Of a DNA stretch of 64,000 nt, positions 34,471 through 45,731 are shown piece by piece; within the stretch, counting starts at the first letter, position 1; each line of letters begins with the position of its first letter. Both the position numbers and the translations under genes were made by a program. The notes beneath the pieces are model-generated. The model was not told the origin of the DNA. It was given only the letters and a program-made list of their open reading frames with translations, and did no database searches. The stretch comes from Usnea hakonensis (lineage: Eukaryota > Ascomycota > Lecanoromycetes > Lecanorales > Parmeliaceae), in contig BLJB01000073.1 in the NCBI GenBank assembly GCA_013423325.1, positions 186,001 to 250,000 of the forward strand, written 5' to 3'.

Positions 34471-34478
34471 GGTATAGC
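34471..34478 (+). repeat. Right target-site duplication GGTATAGC
   Basis: Exact copy of 33843-33850. The intact duplication means the insertion was simple and has not been rearranged since. Confidence 0.85.
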
Positions 34479-35757
34479 CGACGAGTGTGGCCGAAGCCTC
34501 AAAAGCCCCTGTTCAAGCGGCACGTATGTAATTTAGATGATGTAGTAGTATAATAATGATGATGAAAGGTAAGATAAAGTGATATGTAACCCTTGCAAAA
34601 ACGTGGGAGATAACAATAAGTAAGGTAGGTACTCCGTAAGGCGTTTCTTATTGTGTTCGCGTGCCGTCAAAGTCAAACATTCAAGTCAAGGATAGACGTC
34701 GTCATATAGAGTACTTTACATAAGGCTTAACTCTTTAGTCAGTTCACCTTGCCGTCACTCGCTCATCTCCGATTTCATAAAAGACTGCTGAATGGTAGTT
34801 GGGAGTAAGTAGCTGTGGCCTCTTTTTGCCTTCCCCGAGGCAAATATAGGTAGGTACTTGGGGAAGGTAGTACCTTACGGAGTACGTACTCTGGGTACTT
34901 AATAATAATTGGGTAAGAATAATTACCGTACTGCGATTGGGTCGGTACCCGCTTTGAAGCGGCTCAACTCTATTTCCCAGTGAGCCCACTTAAGTGAGCC
35001 CAGGGCTTCCCTTTCCCCCCCGGTGGCCCCTGGCCCCCCCCCGGAAGACCCAGCTAGTAACTCCAGTGACCCCAGTGAGCGAGTAAGTCCTATGTAAGGT
35101 ATTATTGTGGCCATAGGTCCCCATCGTATCATAATTCGCTCCTTCCGAATCTTGCCCCCGTCTTACTGCGTCACACTCCTTCTCCCGTCGTTCTCGCCCA
35201 CGTCTTCGTCTAAAGGTATTCGTCTAAATAACAACAACAATAATCATAATATTATGACTTGAGAGACCTATTGTTTACAAAAGCCGACAGACAATACCTT
35301 ATCATAATTATAATATTCACTCTTCCCCAGATTCGCAAGGAAATATCGGAAAAAGGAGCCTGCCAAATCGTATTCACTTCTCTCAAATACCGCTGTCACT
35401 CACACTATCCTTTGGCCCGAGTGCTCTCAAACCCACTTTCACCGCCTATTTTCATCTCATCAGAGTCATAACCACATCGTAAAGCTGGATTCCCGAGATA
35501 CTCCACCTCCCCTGCAGTTTTCCCCAGCTGCGAGCGATCGTGAGCGCTCATCGACCGCAGACACTACTCCTATAGGCACTCCAAGGGGTTTTGGCGCAGC
35601 TTTACCGCGCAAAGCAGACAAGGACAAGGAGAGGGAGAACTGGCTCGCTTGGCACCACAAACATAGCGGATTTGGCGGGAGTTCTTACCTAGATTCGGCC
35701 CTCCTCGAATCCGATTTCGAGGATACCTCATTTCCGCTTTTCAATGACACCGCACCA

Positions 35758-37701
35758 TTGCTGAACATGGGGAGCCGTACCACACCCATCGACATCGCTA
35801 CATCTTCTCGCGCTGCATCCCCTCGGAGCGCTCACACCTCGAATCTCACCTCTGCGCTCCAAATGACCTCGGGCAACGAGATACGACCAACTCCGGCAAT
35901 GGACATGAGTGGGACACCCTTCAAAGGCTATGCCGGTTTTGGAGCAAATACACCAGGCTCTCAACATAGTGGCGCGCAACCCATATCAATGAATCCCTCC
36001 AACCGAGAGAAGCCACGAAGGGAGAGTCTAGCTGGTAGCATGGTCACTGGCATGAGCTGGGGTGGGAATTCGGTTGGAAGTTGGATTCGCGATGAGTATG
36101 ACTTCACCCTCTAGTCTTCTTGCCAACCCTTGGCTTTGCTAATGACCCTCAGTATCATCATGCAAGGGACTTCGCCTTTCGCCTATCAATCTCCTTCCTT
36201 CCATTCTTCCTCCTACCTTCCTAAGTTGGAGGCCAATTTCATGCGAGATTTCTCCTGCTGTGGACTGACTCTTCCTTCGCTCCACGAATTGTTACAACAT
36301 TATGAGGAGAACCATACAGATCAGGTGCAGCCCTCGATGCCAAAACAAGTGCAATCAGGGCCGAATGTTCGGGCAGATCCCAAGGCTGCCATTGCGGCTA
36401 CAACGCTTGACGCTGTACGAACTCAAGGTCGAGTCCAGCAGCAGCAGCAGCAACAACAACAACGACAACAACAACAACAACAGCCGCAGACCGAGCCTTC
36501 GCAACAAGGACACGCACCGCCTCAACCCTCGTCTACCCCAGTCACGCCAAGACAGACCCAACCTTCGGCGCAAATCACCCGAGGCTTCACACCTATGCAG
36601 CCCAAGATTGAAAACGATGACGATGCCATGGGGGACATGGAGATGGATGATGATTTTCCAATCCTACAACAGACGCCATATCCGACGCAAAATCAAGCCA
36701 GGATAACGCAACGGTCTCAATTTGGTCAACCTGCTTCAAGTAGAGTCCCAAACCTGGACATCAATACCATGAACATGGGAAATTCACTGCAACAGCATCA
36801 GGGCCTACGGAATTCTCAACCTACGACTCCGGTATCGGCTGGTAGGAACGGAGGATTGTACTATCATAACCCAACTGTATCGTCGGTGAATACTCCTACT
36901 CTGACCACATATCCCAGCGCACATCCTCTTCAACAGCAATACTACACACCTGACTCATCAGCTCCCGGGACACCTGGTGAGTTGGATGGAGACCTCCTTG
37001 GCACTATGGGAAATATGAACGTGGGCAACGCGCAGTACATGCAAAATCAAGCACAAGGATACACTGGTTACGATTATAACAATGATAATGGTATGATCGA
37101 TTATTGTATCGACGAGCCCGCAAAGAGACTTTTTAGTCTCAACGGTGGTTTCAACCAACCGCAACAGCCTGCTCAACCAACTTCGGCTACTCAGCTCGGG
37201 GACGGGCAATACAGCGAGAACAGTGACGTTGCAAAGACGATAAGAGAGCAGCAGAAGCTGGCCGGGGTCCCTGATCCCTCTGCGGATGGTGGTGTGCCTA
37301 AGCCTTTCCACTGTCCCGTCATTGGATGTGAGAAGGCCTACAAAAATCAAAATGGCTTGAAATATCATAAGAGCGTAAGTATTCTAGGCTCTCTCCGTAC
37401 ATCGGCTTCTGCTAATTGCAACTAGCATGGGCACAATACCCAAACCCTCAAAGACAACAATAACGGCACCTTTTCCATCGTCGATCCCGAAACCCATGAC
37501 CCCTATCCGGGTACTCTGGGCATGGAAAAACATAAGCCATATCGCTGCGATACCTGTGGGAAACGCTACAAAAACCTCAACGGTCTCAAATACCACAAGA
37601 ACCACTCTCCAAACTGTGATTCCGAGATTCAGACCCCGCACCCGAACTCTACCAGTAAGATTGACAGCTCCAACATCTCGACCAACGAGATGGTCATGTA
37701 A
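35758..37701 (+). CDS. SFP1: Sfp1-like C2H2 zinc-finger transcription factor
   Basis: Three exons are clear: one up to about 36101, one from about 36161 to 37374, and one from about 37425 to 37701. The conserved Sfp1-type block (LPKLEANFMRDFSCCGLTLP, then LHELLQHYEENH) contains a first split finger. A Gln-rich stretch from CAG/CAA repeats lies near 36438-36485, and two C-terminal C2H2 fingers follow: FHCPVIGCEKAYKNQNGLKYH and YRCDTCGKRYKNLNGLKYH, interrupted by an intron and an NTQTLKDNNNG spacer. In yeast Sfp1 controls ribosomal-protein and ribosome-biogenesis genes under TOR. The ATG at 35758 is the first in frame, but the frame is open and protein-like back to about 35330 (for example KADKDKERENWLAWHHKHSG). 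The true start is therefore probably in an upstream exon that I cannot place. Confidence 0.85.
36438..36485 (+). repeat. CAG/CAA repeat coding for a Gln run
   Basis: Imperfect CAG/CAA triplets inside the Sfp1-like gene encode about 16 glutamines broken by one arginine. Such tracts vary in length between strains. Confidence 0.85.
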
Positions 37702-38511
37702 GAAGGGCAAATTTGTACGAAGCAGGGCGTCGAGAGAGCCGGCTGTCTGTATCAATATTGTTTATCTTTTTGTTGTCACAATACTTTCGACTTGCAGGGT
37801 GTTGGGGCGTTTCTCTCAATCCGCATTACACTGGCGCTGGGACCGGGGGTTCGCATACATACCGTACTTTACTACTAGATTCCCCCCTTTTTTCTGCGAC
37901 GGACCTTTTGTACACTAGATCTTCTTTTTTTGTTTTTTTTTGGTGTAGGAGGGGAATGGGGGTGAGGGGGTTTAGCAAAAGGAGAAGACTGGACATGCTT
38001 GTCTTTTTGTGCGATCCGAAGCTTCAGCGCCCCCATCCTGGCTGGACGTGCTCTTGTGCTTTTTTTGTGGGAAAATCGGTGCGGTGGACTGTTGCGATGC
38101 TTCTGCGCCCCCCCACCCCCCCCCCCCCCCCCTTTTCCCGGGNNTTTCCCCCCCCCCCCCCCCCCCCCCCCCCCTCCTTATCCAGGTTTTGTTGGATATG
38201 TCCGATTGCAGGTTTTTCGGCTGTCCCGGTTTCTCTCTTTTTTTTTTTTCAGAAAAGGAAAAGGGGGAGGAGAGGGGGGCGGGATATATGGGTTTTATAG
38301 CGTAGGCTACATTTGGTAGATGGATTAGTTTTTAATTAATTTGGAGCTGGGTTGGGATGTGGTGTGGTGGTGCGATTTTTTTTTTTTTTTTTTTTTTTTT
38401 GTTTTTTGTTTTTTNNGGGGGGGGGGGGGTTTTTTTTTTTTTTTTTTTTTTTGCGACTTGAGATTTGAAGGGGTTGGAGTTGGAGAGTATGACTTTGTTT
38501 TCTATGAGAGG
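37702..38511. other. Intergenic with homopolymers and two NN joints
   Basis: 3' flanks of the Sfp1-like gene and NOC2. Poly-C runs surround NN at 38143-38144; poly-T and poly-G runs surround NN at 38415-38416. The sequence between about 38104 and 38452 should be treated as unreliable in length. Confidence 0.75.
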
Positions 38512-40887
38512 CTAGTCTTCTTCTTCGGAACTATTGCCTTCTTCTTCTTCTTCTCCTTCTTCTTCTCCTTCTTCGTCCTCCTCCTCTTCAACACCATCCC
38601 CATCCAGCATCTCCACATCCACATCCCCATCCCCGTCTCCGTCCCTCTTCCCCCTGACCCCCCTCCTCGCCTCATCCTCCCTCCTCCCCTCCCTCAACAC
38701 CCTCTCCTTCTCCTCCCTCTGCCTCCTCAACCCCTCCACAAACGCCCCCAGCGGCGTCTCCTCCACGGGCACATCCCTTAGGAAATTATCCACCCCCTGC
38801 CGATCACTCGGCCCAAACGTCACCGTCGCTCTTTTCCCCTCCACGAAGTCCGCGTTGGCGGACAGTTTTTGCAGCAGCAGGGCGATCGAGGCGTTGAGTT
38901 TGGCGTTTTTGTTGCCTTTGTCGAGGCGCGCGGTTGTTGTGGCGGCGGCGGATTTGTCGCCTTTGGACGGGCGCGAGGAGGCGGCTTTGAGCCAGCGTTT
39001 GAGGTGGACGGTGGGGGGGATGATGAGTTCGGGGAAGGCGATGTGTTTGGCCCAGCAGCCGAAGAAGTCGGCGAGGAGGTGCTGGACTTGCTGTCCCACG
39101 CCGTCTTGGTAGGTGCGGGTTCGGAGGTAGGATTTTGGGGCGCGGAGGGCGGTGGAGAAGTCGAGGGGGGGGAGGGTCGAGGGTTTGGGGGGCTTGGAGA
39201 GGTCCGGGGAGGAGAGGACTTCGAGGAGGGCGGCGGCTAGGGGGATGTAGGTTTGTGTTGTGAGGGAGAGGCGGAGGAGGGAGCGGGTGAGGTGGAAGCG
39301 GAGGGGGAAGTAGGTTGGTGTTGGGATGAGGCGGAGGGCGCCGAGGGTGATTTGGACGAGGGGGTAGATTAGGGGGTGGAGGGGGGAGGCGGAGAGGGAT
39401 TTGAGGAGGGGGTTGGAGCAGTGCGTTGAGAGGACCCGGGACCAGAAGTCTAGACTGTGGGTGTATTGCCAGTTGTAGATTGTTTTGTACGAGTCTTTTG
39501 TCGGGTGCGTGATGCTGGTTCGTAGGTGGACGGCGAGTTGGCGGATGTAGGTGAAGCCCGTGGTGTAACCGACGTTGGGATCTAGTCCCCATAGTTCCGC
39601 GGCCGAGTTCTTCATTAGGTTTATGCCGGAGAGCGTGTGGATGTTTGTGATTCGGCTGCCTCGGACGAAGCCCTGGTAGGTGGTCTTGAGGACTGCTTCG
39701 CGAAGGGAGGAATCGCTGATGACTGCTAGGCGTCTGATGAGCATAAAGGCGATGATTCGGGTGGATTCGTCAGCCGAGGTGTCGGACCAGATGTTGACTG
39801 TTGTTTTGATAAGGATTTTGAGAACCTTTCTGAATGATAGGATGTACGGCAGAAGGGGTATCAGACACTGTAGGGTCATTTTCATGGTAGGAGCGTCTGA
39901 AAGGTTCACCAAAAGGTGATGCGCCGATGATGAATGCGATTTGAGTAGCGGTGTGAGGGTGCGGTACTTCTTCGAATCAGTCGCAACGCGCACTTTGCCA
40001 GAAGTCGACTCCTTTGCAGGGAGGTGGTGGCTCAAGACGTTGGGTACCTGCTCGAGTGCAGTCAAAAGTAATTCGTTGTAGACCTCTGGACTCGAGATGG
40101 AGTACTTGTGCTCTTTGCCGTCGTCCGAATTGACATAAGCAGCAGCCCTGAATGCGAGCACAGTTTGACGCATGGCACGAAGCGAATGTTGTTCCACCAT
40201 TGCAGTCTTCCATTTTCGAATCATGGCTATTGTGACTTCCGACTCGTCATTTGGAGCTTCTTCCTGCAACTCCTTTTTGTCTTTCGACTTCTTCCGCTTC
40301 TTTTTTGGGACCTCTTCCTCCTCACTCAATTGATCGACTTCTGCAAGGTCTGCGTCTTCACCAAAATCCAGCAACTCAGCATCATTCTCCTTGAGGTACT
40401 TGTAGAAGTCCGGATCCTTTTCGGCCAACGCATCCAGGTCATCCTGGTGTGCTTCCAACCCGTCCTCCTGGACAGATCCAATCTCATCATCGCTGGCGGA
40501 CGGGCTGCCCATTTCTAGCTCACTGCCGTTTGACTCATCATCGTCTGCCCCACGTTTCCTCTTTCCTGTATTCTTTGACACCACTTTTGCCTTGGCACCC
40601 TTTTTCCCGCTTATGTTGTGTTCTGGAAGGTCAAAGCCACCTTGGAAGAACTCATCGACACTCATTTTACTCAGATCTGCGTTCGCGGATTTGGTAGGTT
40701 TCGCCGGTACATCAGGCTTGTCTTCATCAGTAGGTGCTCTAGCCTTGTCTGCTGCATTCCTAGCCCGCTTCTTGACTTTGATTTGCTGTCGCTGCTTGAT
40801 CTTTGCGACATCTTTTCGCTTCTCGATGGCATCTTTAAGGTGGTTCTTCTCGAATTTCTTCGTAGACTTCTTGGCTCTGCCAGGCAT
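38512..40887 (-). CDS. NOC2: Nucleolar complex protein Noc2
   Basis: Ribosome-biogenesis factor that pairs with Noc1 and Noc3 to carry pre-60S particles from the nucleolus to the nucleoplasm. It is an intronless frame of 791 residues. The start at MPGRAKKSTKKFEKNHLKDA is the usual one; an in-frame ATG nine codons upstream is less likely. A basic N-terminus with nuclear signals and acidic patches (1-210) is followed by the helical Noc2 repeat domain, with LRAMRQTVLAFRAAAYVN, TYQGFVRGSRITNIHTLSGI and FMKNSAAELWG-like region seen as LMKNSAAELWGLDPNVGY. The C-terminus is an extreme Glu/Asp run (EEEEDEEGEEEGEEEEEG), encoded by TTC/CTC repeats on the plus strand. A functional partner of the neighbouring Sfp1-like regulon by theme only. 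Confidence 0.94.
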   Translation of the reverse strand: MPGRAKKSTKKFEKNHLKDAIEKRKDVAKIKQRQQIKVKKRARNAADKARAPTDEDKPDVPAKPTKSANADLSKMSVDEFFQGGFDLPEHNISGKKGAKAKVVSKNTGKRKRGADDDESNGSELEMGSPSASDDEIGSVQEDGLEAHQDDLDALAEKDPDFYKYLKENDAELLDFGEDADLAEVDQLSEEEEVPKKKRKKSKDKKELQEEAPNDESEVTIAMIRKWKTAMVEQHSLRAMRQTVLAFRAAAYVNSDDGKEHKYSISSPEVYNELLLTALEQVPNVLSHHLPAKESTSGKVRVATDSKKYRTLTPLLKSHSSSAHHLLVNLSDAPTMKMTLQCLIPLLPYILSFRKVLKILIKTTVNIWSDTSADESTRIIAFMLIRRLAVISDSSLREAVLKTTYQGFVRGSRITNIHTLSGINLMKNSAAELWGLDPNVGYTTGFTYIRQLAVHLRTSITHPTKDSYKTIYNWQYTHSLDFWSRVLSTHCSNPLLKSLSASPLHPLIYPLVQITLGALRLIPTPTYFPLRFHLTRSLLRLSLTTQTYIPLAAALLEVLSSPDLSKPPKPSTLPPLDFSTALRAPKSYLRTRTYQDGVGQQVQHLLADFFGCWAKHIAFPELIIPPTVHLKRWLKAASSRPSKGDKSAAATTTARLDKGNKNAKLNASIALLLQKLSANADFVEGKRATVTFGPSDRQGVDNFLRDVPVEETPLGAFVEGLRRQREEKERVLREGRREDEARRGVRGKRDGDGDGDVDVEMLDGDGVEEEEDEEGEEEGEEEEEGNSSEEED

Positions 40888-42215
40888 AGTGGTTTCGTAG
40901 CCTTCTGACAGCAAAGACTTCTCTCGGCCAAGTTAGCAGTGATGTGGCAATATTCTGATAGATGCTGTGCGATTGCTCGCCGTGGGAGAAAATTGAAGTC
41001 GAGAGTCGCATCGTGAGGAAGGTGTGCCGAGTCTCTCCTCTAACCTTTTCTGTCTGCTAGTGACTCAAAAACTTTTACTTTTCTACAAAACCCAGTTCGG
41101 AAACCAGCATGATGAGCAAAGGCTCTGGCTATTTGTCATTGACACTTAAGCTGTAGAGGAAGAAGTTCGTTATCTGGGAATCACAGGAACCTCAGCAGTC
41201 CCTATCACCAAGCACTTACCGACCAGGGCACCAGGGCGTGCTGGGTCGACGAGACATGGATGAATATTCAAATAACTTCCCGAGACACATCTGCGCTTAC
41301 TGATTGCAATACTTCGCCTGTACAGAGGTACAGCCTGATCGTTTGCAGCAGCTCATCAACCGAGACCCTGCAACGGTTTGAGATTGCTCATTGCAGCTCT
41401 CAGTGCTCGATTTCATATCCATGACGGACCCACGTACAAACATAGTTCTTCCACATGCAACCATGTGTTCGCAGAATCAGAAACAATTAATATTGGGGGC
41501 CAAATTCCAATGCCTGGTTGTTCGGCCGTCCTTGGAAGTTGAAAGCCAAAGCCAAGGGGCCAAAAGCATTCTTACAAGGAGATTACACAAAACTAGTCAG
41601 AAACTCAGAGCAAGGCAAAGAAATGGATCCTTAGCCAACAGCATCTGCGGGAAAGATGAGATTGAGTACCGATGTTATCGCATGTGTCGGCTTCCATAGA
41701 GCGATAGCTTCGACTTCTCTTTGGATTAAATGCGCCGGTTGTTTCGGTTTGGTCCGTTTCAAGGTTGCGGCTCTCGGAAGTCGCATGTATTAATACTACG
41801 TCTTACCTCCTTACCACAAAAGGGGTGTGAACATGCCCACCATCATTTCCGCTACCACGGTTTCAAGCTTCGTGTCTCTCTTTCTCGATGCATATGGTCA
41901 CGGGCTCCCACGGGAAGCCTGTTAGAGGCTTCTCGACCATCAGTACTACTATCGTCACAACGTGTCACTTCTAATGTTTCAGACTTGCCGTGGCATGACG
42001 GCTCCATGAATGTTTCAATGATGTCTTAAAAAACGGGTAATCATTAACTGTGAACTCTTTTTAATTCTCCTATCACCATATGTTCCTACTTATCATGCAG
42101 GTGCCTCCGCATCTATATACTCCAGAAAATGCCAAGCTCCTGTTTTATGAATCAACATCTTCTCTGCAAAAGTAGTTCTACCTTTGCCCTTTGAGTCGTC
42201 TTCATCAATCCAGCT
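40888..42215. other. Intergenic, no gene recognised
   Basis: 1.3 kb between the NOC2 start and the GT34 start. Frames of 100 codons at 41391-41699 and 41730-42029 have no recognisable features. Nothing else seen. Confidence 0.5.
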
Positions 42216-43676
42216 ATGTTGCTTGCATCGTCAAAGTCAATCCTGACTTATCTATGTTTTGCTGGTACTCTCTTTCTTTATACTCACAACCACCTTACAA
42301 CCTCGCCCGAAGATAACTCTGCTGCATCATCGACCACTTCAGAGAAAGCAATCTTCGACCCGCAGCCGAATGCAAACCAGATTGCCAATTTTTCACATAA
42401 TGTGTCAGCTCCCGCAGATATTGTCTCCGAGACACCAGATCGTACTAGCAGCGTTCCTGGAAAGAATCGACCTAAGATTCTGCAGGCGACTATGATGTTT
42501 GGCGACAAATACGATGGACTGAACGAGCGAACCCTCCAGAGCCATATCGATCACGCGAAACGCTGGGGTTACGGCGATTACATACTGAGACGAGAGATTG
42601 TGGGTGCAGGCCAGTGGGACAAGCTCATCTTCAGCAAACTCTTGCACATATCGACTTTGATAATGGAGGAATTGAAGAGGCCGAGGGAGGAGCGGGCAGA
42701 ATGGGTGGTGTAAGTTCAATACTACCTGTCACTATAGTGGGACTCCCTAACACAAGGCAGATGGTATGATGCGGATACCTTGATACTTAATCCAAATATA
42801 CAATGGGAAGTTTTCCTTCCTCCTAACGACCTGTCCGATATCAATTTCATGGCTGCAAAGAACCTTGATGGCTTCAACGCCGGGCTTTTCTTCTTCCGCG
42901 TTGACGAATGGAGCGTCGAACTCCTCTTCGACGCATATTCACTTCGCAGGCTTCGTCCAGAGATCGACATCGCGGGTAACATTGAGCAGAACTCGATGAA
43001 ATACCTCTTTGGTCTACAACAGCATAAAAAACACGTCGTGTACCAGCCCCAAAGTTGGTATAATGGAATGAAGGGGTATCCGCGCTCCGAGACTGAAATC
43101 AATGAAGGAGACTTGCTTGTGCATTTTGCGGGAATCAACCATGAAGGTGAGGAGGAAATGAAGAATGATCTAATGTCGAAGTGGTTTGCGGATCTCGAAC
43201 AAAATCCGGGCAAGTGGCAGGTTCCTCTAGAGAAGACCACATATCCGAAAGCGATTGAGGCGTTCTGGAAGACCTATAAAGAAGCGAAGGACATGCTAGA
43301 CAGTGTGCCTGTTAGGCTGGAGTCTCAATCCGGCCCGGATCAGGAAGTGAAACATGCGAGGGAAGAGCTGAAATGGGCGATTGAAGAGCTGGCTTATGAT
43401 GCAGCGCATGTGAACAAGTGCATGAAAGGAATGGCACAAGCTTTGAGTGCGGCCAAGGAGCCACAGGTAATAGCTGGGTCTGGCGGTCATGCAAATCAAG
43501 AGCCTTCTGAGAGTTCTAGAGAGCTCTCTCCGGACGTCCAAACGCAGCTAGCCAGTATCACGGATTCAGAGACCAGAATCCCTGGAAAACCAAGAAGAAT
43601 CCTATCCACTATCAAGGATCCAGAGACCAGAATCCCCGAAAGACCGACAAGATTCAAGGCTCCTCCAGCGAAGTGA
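42216..43676 (+). CDS. GT34-family glycosyltransferase (Gma12/Mnn10 type)
   Basis: Type II Golgi membrane enzyme that adds galactose or mannose to glycoprotein or polysaccharide chains. Two exons (42216-42709, 42761-43676) give 469 residues. A signal anchor is at residues about 9-27 (ILTYLCFAGTLFLYTH), followed by a Ser/Thr/Asn-rich stem. The catalytic domain has TLQSHIDHAKRWGYGDYI, the DXD metal site in WYDADTLILNPNI, NLDGFNAGLFFFRVDEWS and, further on, LVHFAGINHEG. The intron sits exactly before WYDAD. The C-terminal 100 residues (after KAIEAFWKTY) are not part of the usual fold and contain an 18-residue duplication (see repeat). Donor specificity cannot be read from sequence. Confidence 0.88.
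43561..43668 (+). repeat. Two-copy 54-bp in-frame repeat in the GT34 gene
   Basis: The shared core AGAGACCAGAATCCC starts at 43568 and again at 43622, 54 bp apart. It encodes DSETRIPGKPRRI and DPETRIPERPTRF near the C-terminus. A simple tandem duplication with some divergence. Confidence 0.8.
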
Positions 43677-44473
43677 AGCTTTGCTAATGATCAGGTCCCT
43701 ATGAGCCACGTCGATTTTAACGCTTGCTGAAGATCTTGAGTTCCTGGGACAGAATGCAGCCATAGATCTCGTACGCCTTTAGATTTCAGTATCCTTTCTC
43801 GAAGCATGCTGTGCCTTGCCGTCGGAAAGGCTGAGATGAAGGCGTGATGCCAGGCGCTCTTTCAGCACAAAGCAGCCAGTACTGCAGCATCACCACATCT
43901 GCGAGTGTTCACGGTACTCTCTAGAGCGCTATTTTGTACGCCCAAGCAAAGGGCAATATGTGCTCATGGACCGCTTATTCGCTGACTCACGGACTCGCTC
44001 TTTCGGCGGTTGGAGCCCGTCCTTCTTCAGACACGATTGGCAAAGACGCGCAGATTTTCGAGCTCTACAGGACGTGGGTAGTCTAAAAGTCATGGCGATC
44101 AGACCACGGGTCTAGGGGAAGCATTGGAAGACAGAAATGGAAGGATTTATCGGTTGGAAGCCTCGCGAAAGTGCTCGAGAAAGAACCTCACTGAATTTTG
44201 TGAGTAGTAGCGTAAAGGATAGAGAAAAGGTCTTCCTAGACTTTTAATTCAAGTTGCACCCACACGGTACACTTGCCCAATCAGTACAGAATAACTCATG
44301 GACATCAAGTAGGCCCTGCGTGTAGAAATCTCCTACCCTCGTACATGAGGGACCAATCAGGAATAGGTTTAGAGTACGTCGTTCCAAGCGAGCCAAGATG
44401 TACTTAAGTAGGTACCTTTACTTATTCATATGCAACAATAATTGGAGCTCTGTCGCCATCAGCAGACCTCAAC
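43677..44473. other. Intergenic, 797 bp
   Basis: 3' flank of the GT34 gene and promoter of MCR1. No coding frame or repeat of note. Confidence 0.55.
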
Positions 44474-45731
44474 ATGTTAGCTACGAAAGTCTTTAGATCA
44501 GCTCAACCGCTGAGGCATGTAAGTAAATCTTCCCAATACCTTGAAGCTGTAGTCAGGCTAGCCAATTGATACAGATGACCCTCACATTCTTTGTTCCATG
44601 CTGACGACTCTTTCGCCCCAGAACGTCCGCCGCTATGCCTCCCCTCCTGGCCCCGCCAGTGCCGGCTCCTCTAACACCGCCATTTACGGCCTCGTCGCCG
44701 GCGCCGGCTTACTAGGAGGAGGATACTACTACTACCGCATCACCGAACCAAAACCCGAAGCGCACGCACCCCCCTCAACAGACGAACGCAAAACCGTGCC
44801 CGCCTCCCCCGCCCCCTCAGCCTCGGCGCCTCAAAAGGCCTTTAGCGGCGGGGACCAAGGCTTCATCGATCTGAAACTCGAGTCCGTGGAGAAAATCAAT
44901 CACAATACGAAAAAATTCCGCTTCGCTCTCCCCAACAGCGATGACGTCTCGGGACTCTCGATCGCGTCGGCGCTGCTTACAAAGTATAAAGGCCCTGAGA
45001 TGGAGAAGCCCGTCATTAGGCCGTATACGCCTACGAGCGACGAGGATGCCAAGGGATTCATTGATCTGGTGGTCAAGAGGTATCCGAACGGGCCGATGAG
45101 TGAGCATTTGCACGATATGAAGCCGAATCAAAGGCTGGAGTTCAAAGGGCCGATTCCAAAGTATCCATGGGAGGCGAACAAGCATGATCACATTGCTTTG
45201 ATAGCTGGTGGAACGGGCATAACGCCGTAGGTCCTAGCTAATCCTCTCCTTCACCTTCCCCGCCTCACCCCGTCTTCCATTCTCCAACAATTCTCAAACC
45301 AGACCACACTGCCGCCAAGATACTGACCCCAAAACAACAACAGAATGTACCAACTCGCCCGCGCCATCTTCAAAAACCCCGCCGACAAAACCAAAGTCAC
45401 CCTCGTCTTCGGCAACCTCACCGAACCCGACATCCTCCTCAAACCCGAGTTCCAGGACCTCGAAAACACCTTCCCCAACCGCTTCCGCGCCTTTTACGTC
45501 CTCGACCACCCGCCCGAGGGATGGATGCAGGGCAAAGGGCACATCACGACGGAGTTGCTGAAGACGGTGCTGCCGGAGCCGAAGGAGGAGAATGTCAAGA
45601 TCTTTGTGTGTGGGCCGCCGGGGCTGTATAAGGCGGTTAGCGGGACGAAGAAGAGTGTCGCCGAGCAGGGGGAGTTGGGGGGGATGTTGAAGGAGTTGGG
45701 GTATAGGGCTGATCAGGTGTATAAGTTTTAG
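44474..45731 (+). CDS. MCR1: NADH-cytochrome b5 reductase 2, mitochondrial (Mcr1)
   Basis: FAD enzyme of the mitochondrial outer membrane and intermembrane space that passes electrons from NADH to cytochrome b5 and to D-erythroascorbyl radicals. Three exons (44474-44518, 44622-45226, 45344-45731) give 345 residues. The 15-codon first exon encodes the basic start of the presequence (MLATKVFRSAQPLRH). A Gly-rich membrane helix follows (YGLVAGAGLLGGGYYYY), the part that in yeast decides between outer-membrane and intermembrane-space forms. The FAD motif RPYTPTSDE, the NADH-binding GGTGITP and the C-terminal CGPPG are all present. It ends in VYKF, as is usual. The intron after GGTGIT falls inside the nucleotide-binding motif. 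Confidence 0.95.

Larger units (their letters stand above)
33583..35320. other. Intergenic region hosting a transposon remnant
   Basis: About 1.7 kb. Apart from the MITE-like element it carries two 9-mers of the TACTCCGTA/TACGGAGTA type (34630-34638 and 34876-34884) and short runs of C and G near 35020-35042. No gene. Confidence 0.6.

Noticed and set aside
38804..39592. 262-codon Pro/His/Arg-rich frame inside NOC2
   Set aside because: Off-frame reading of the GC-rich NOC2 coding strand; NOC2 itself is complete and conserved.
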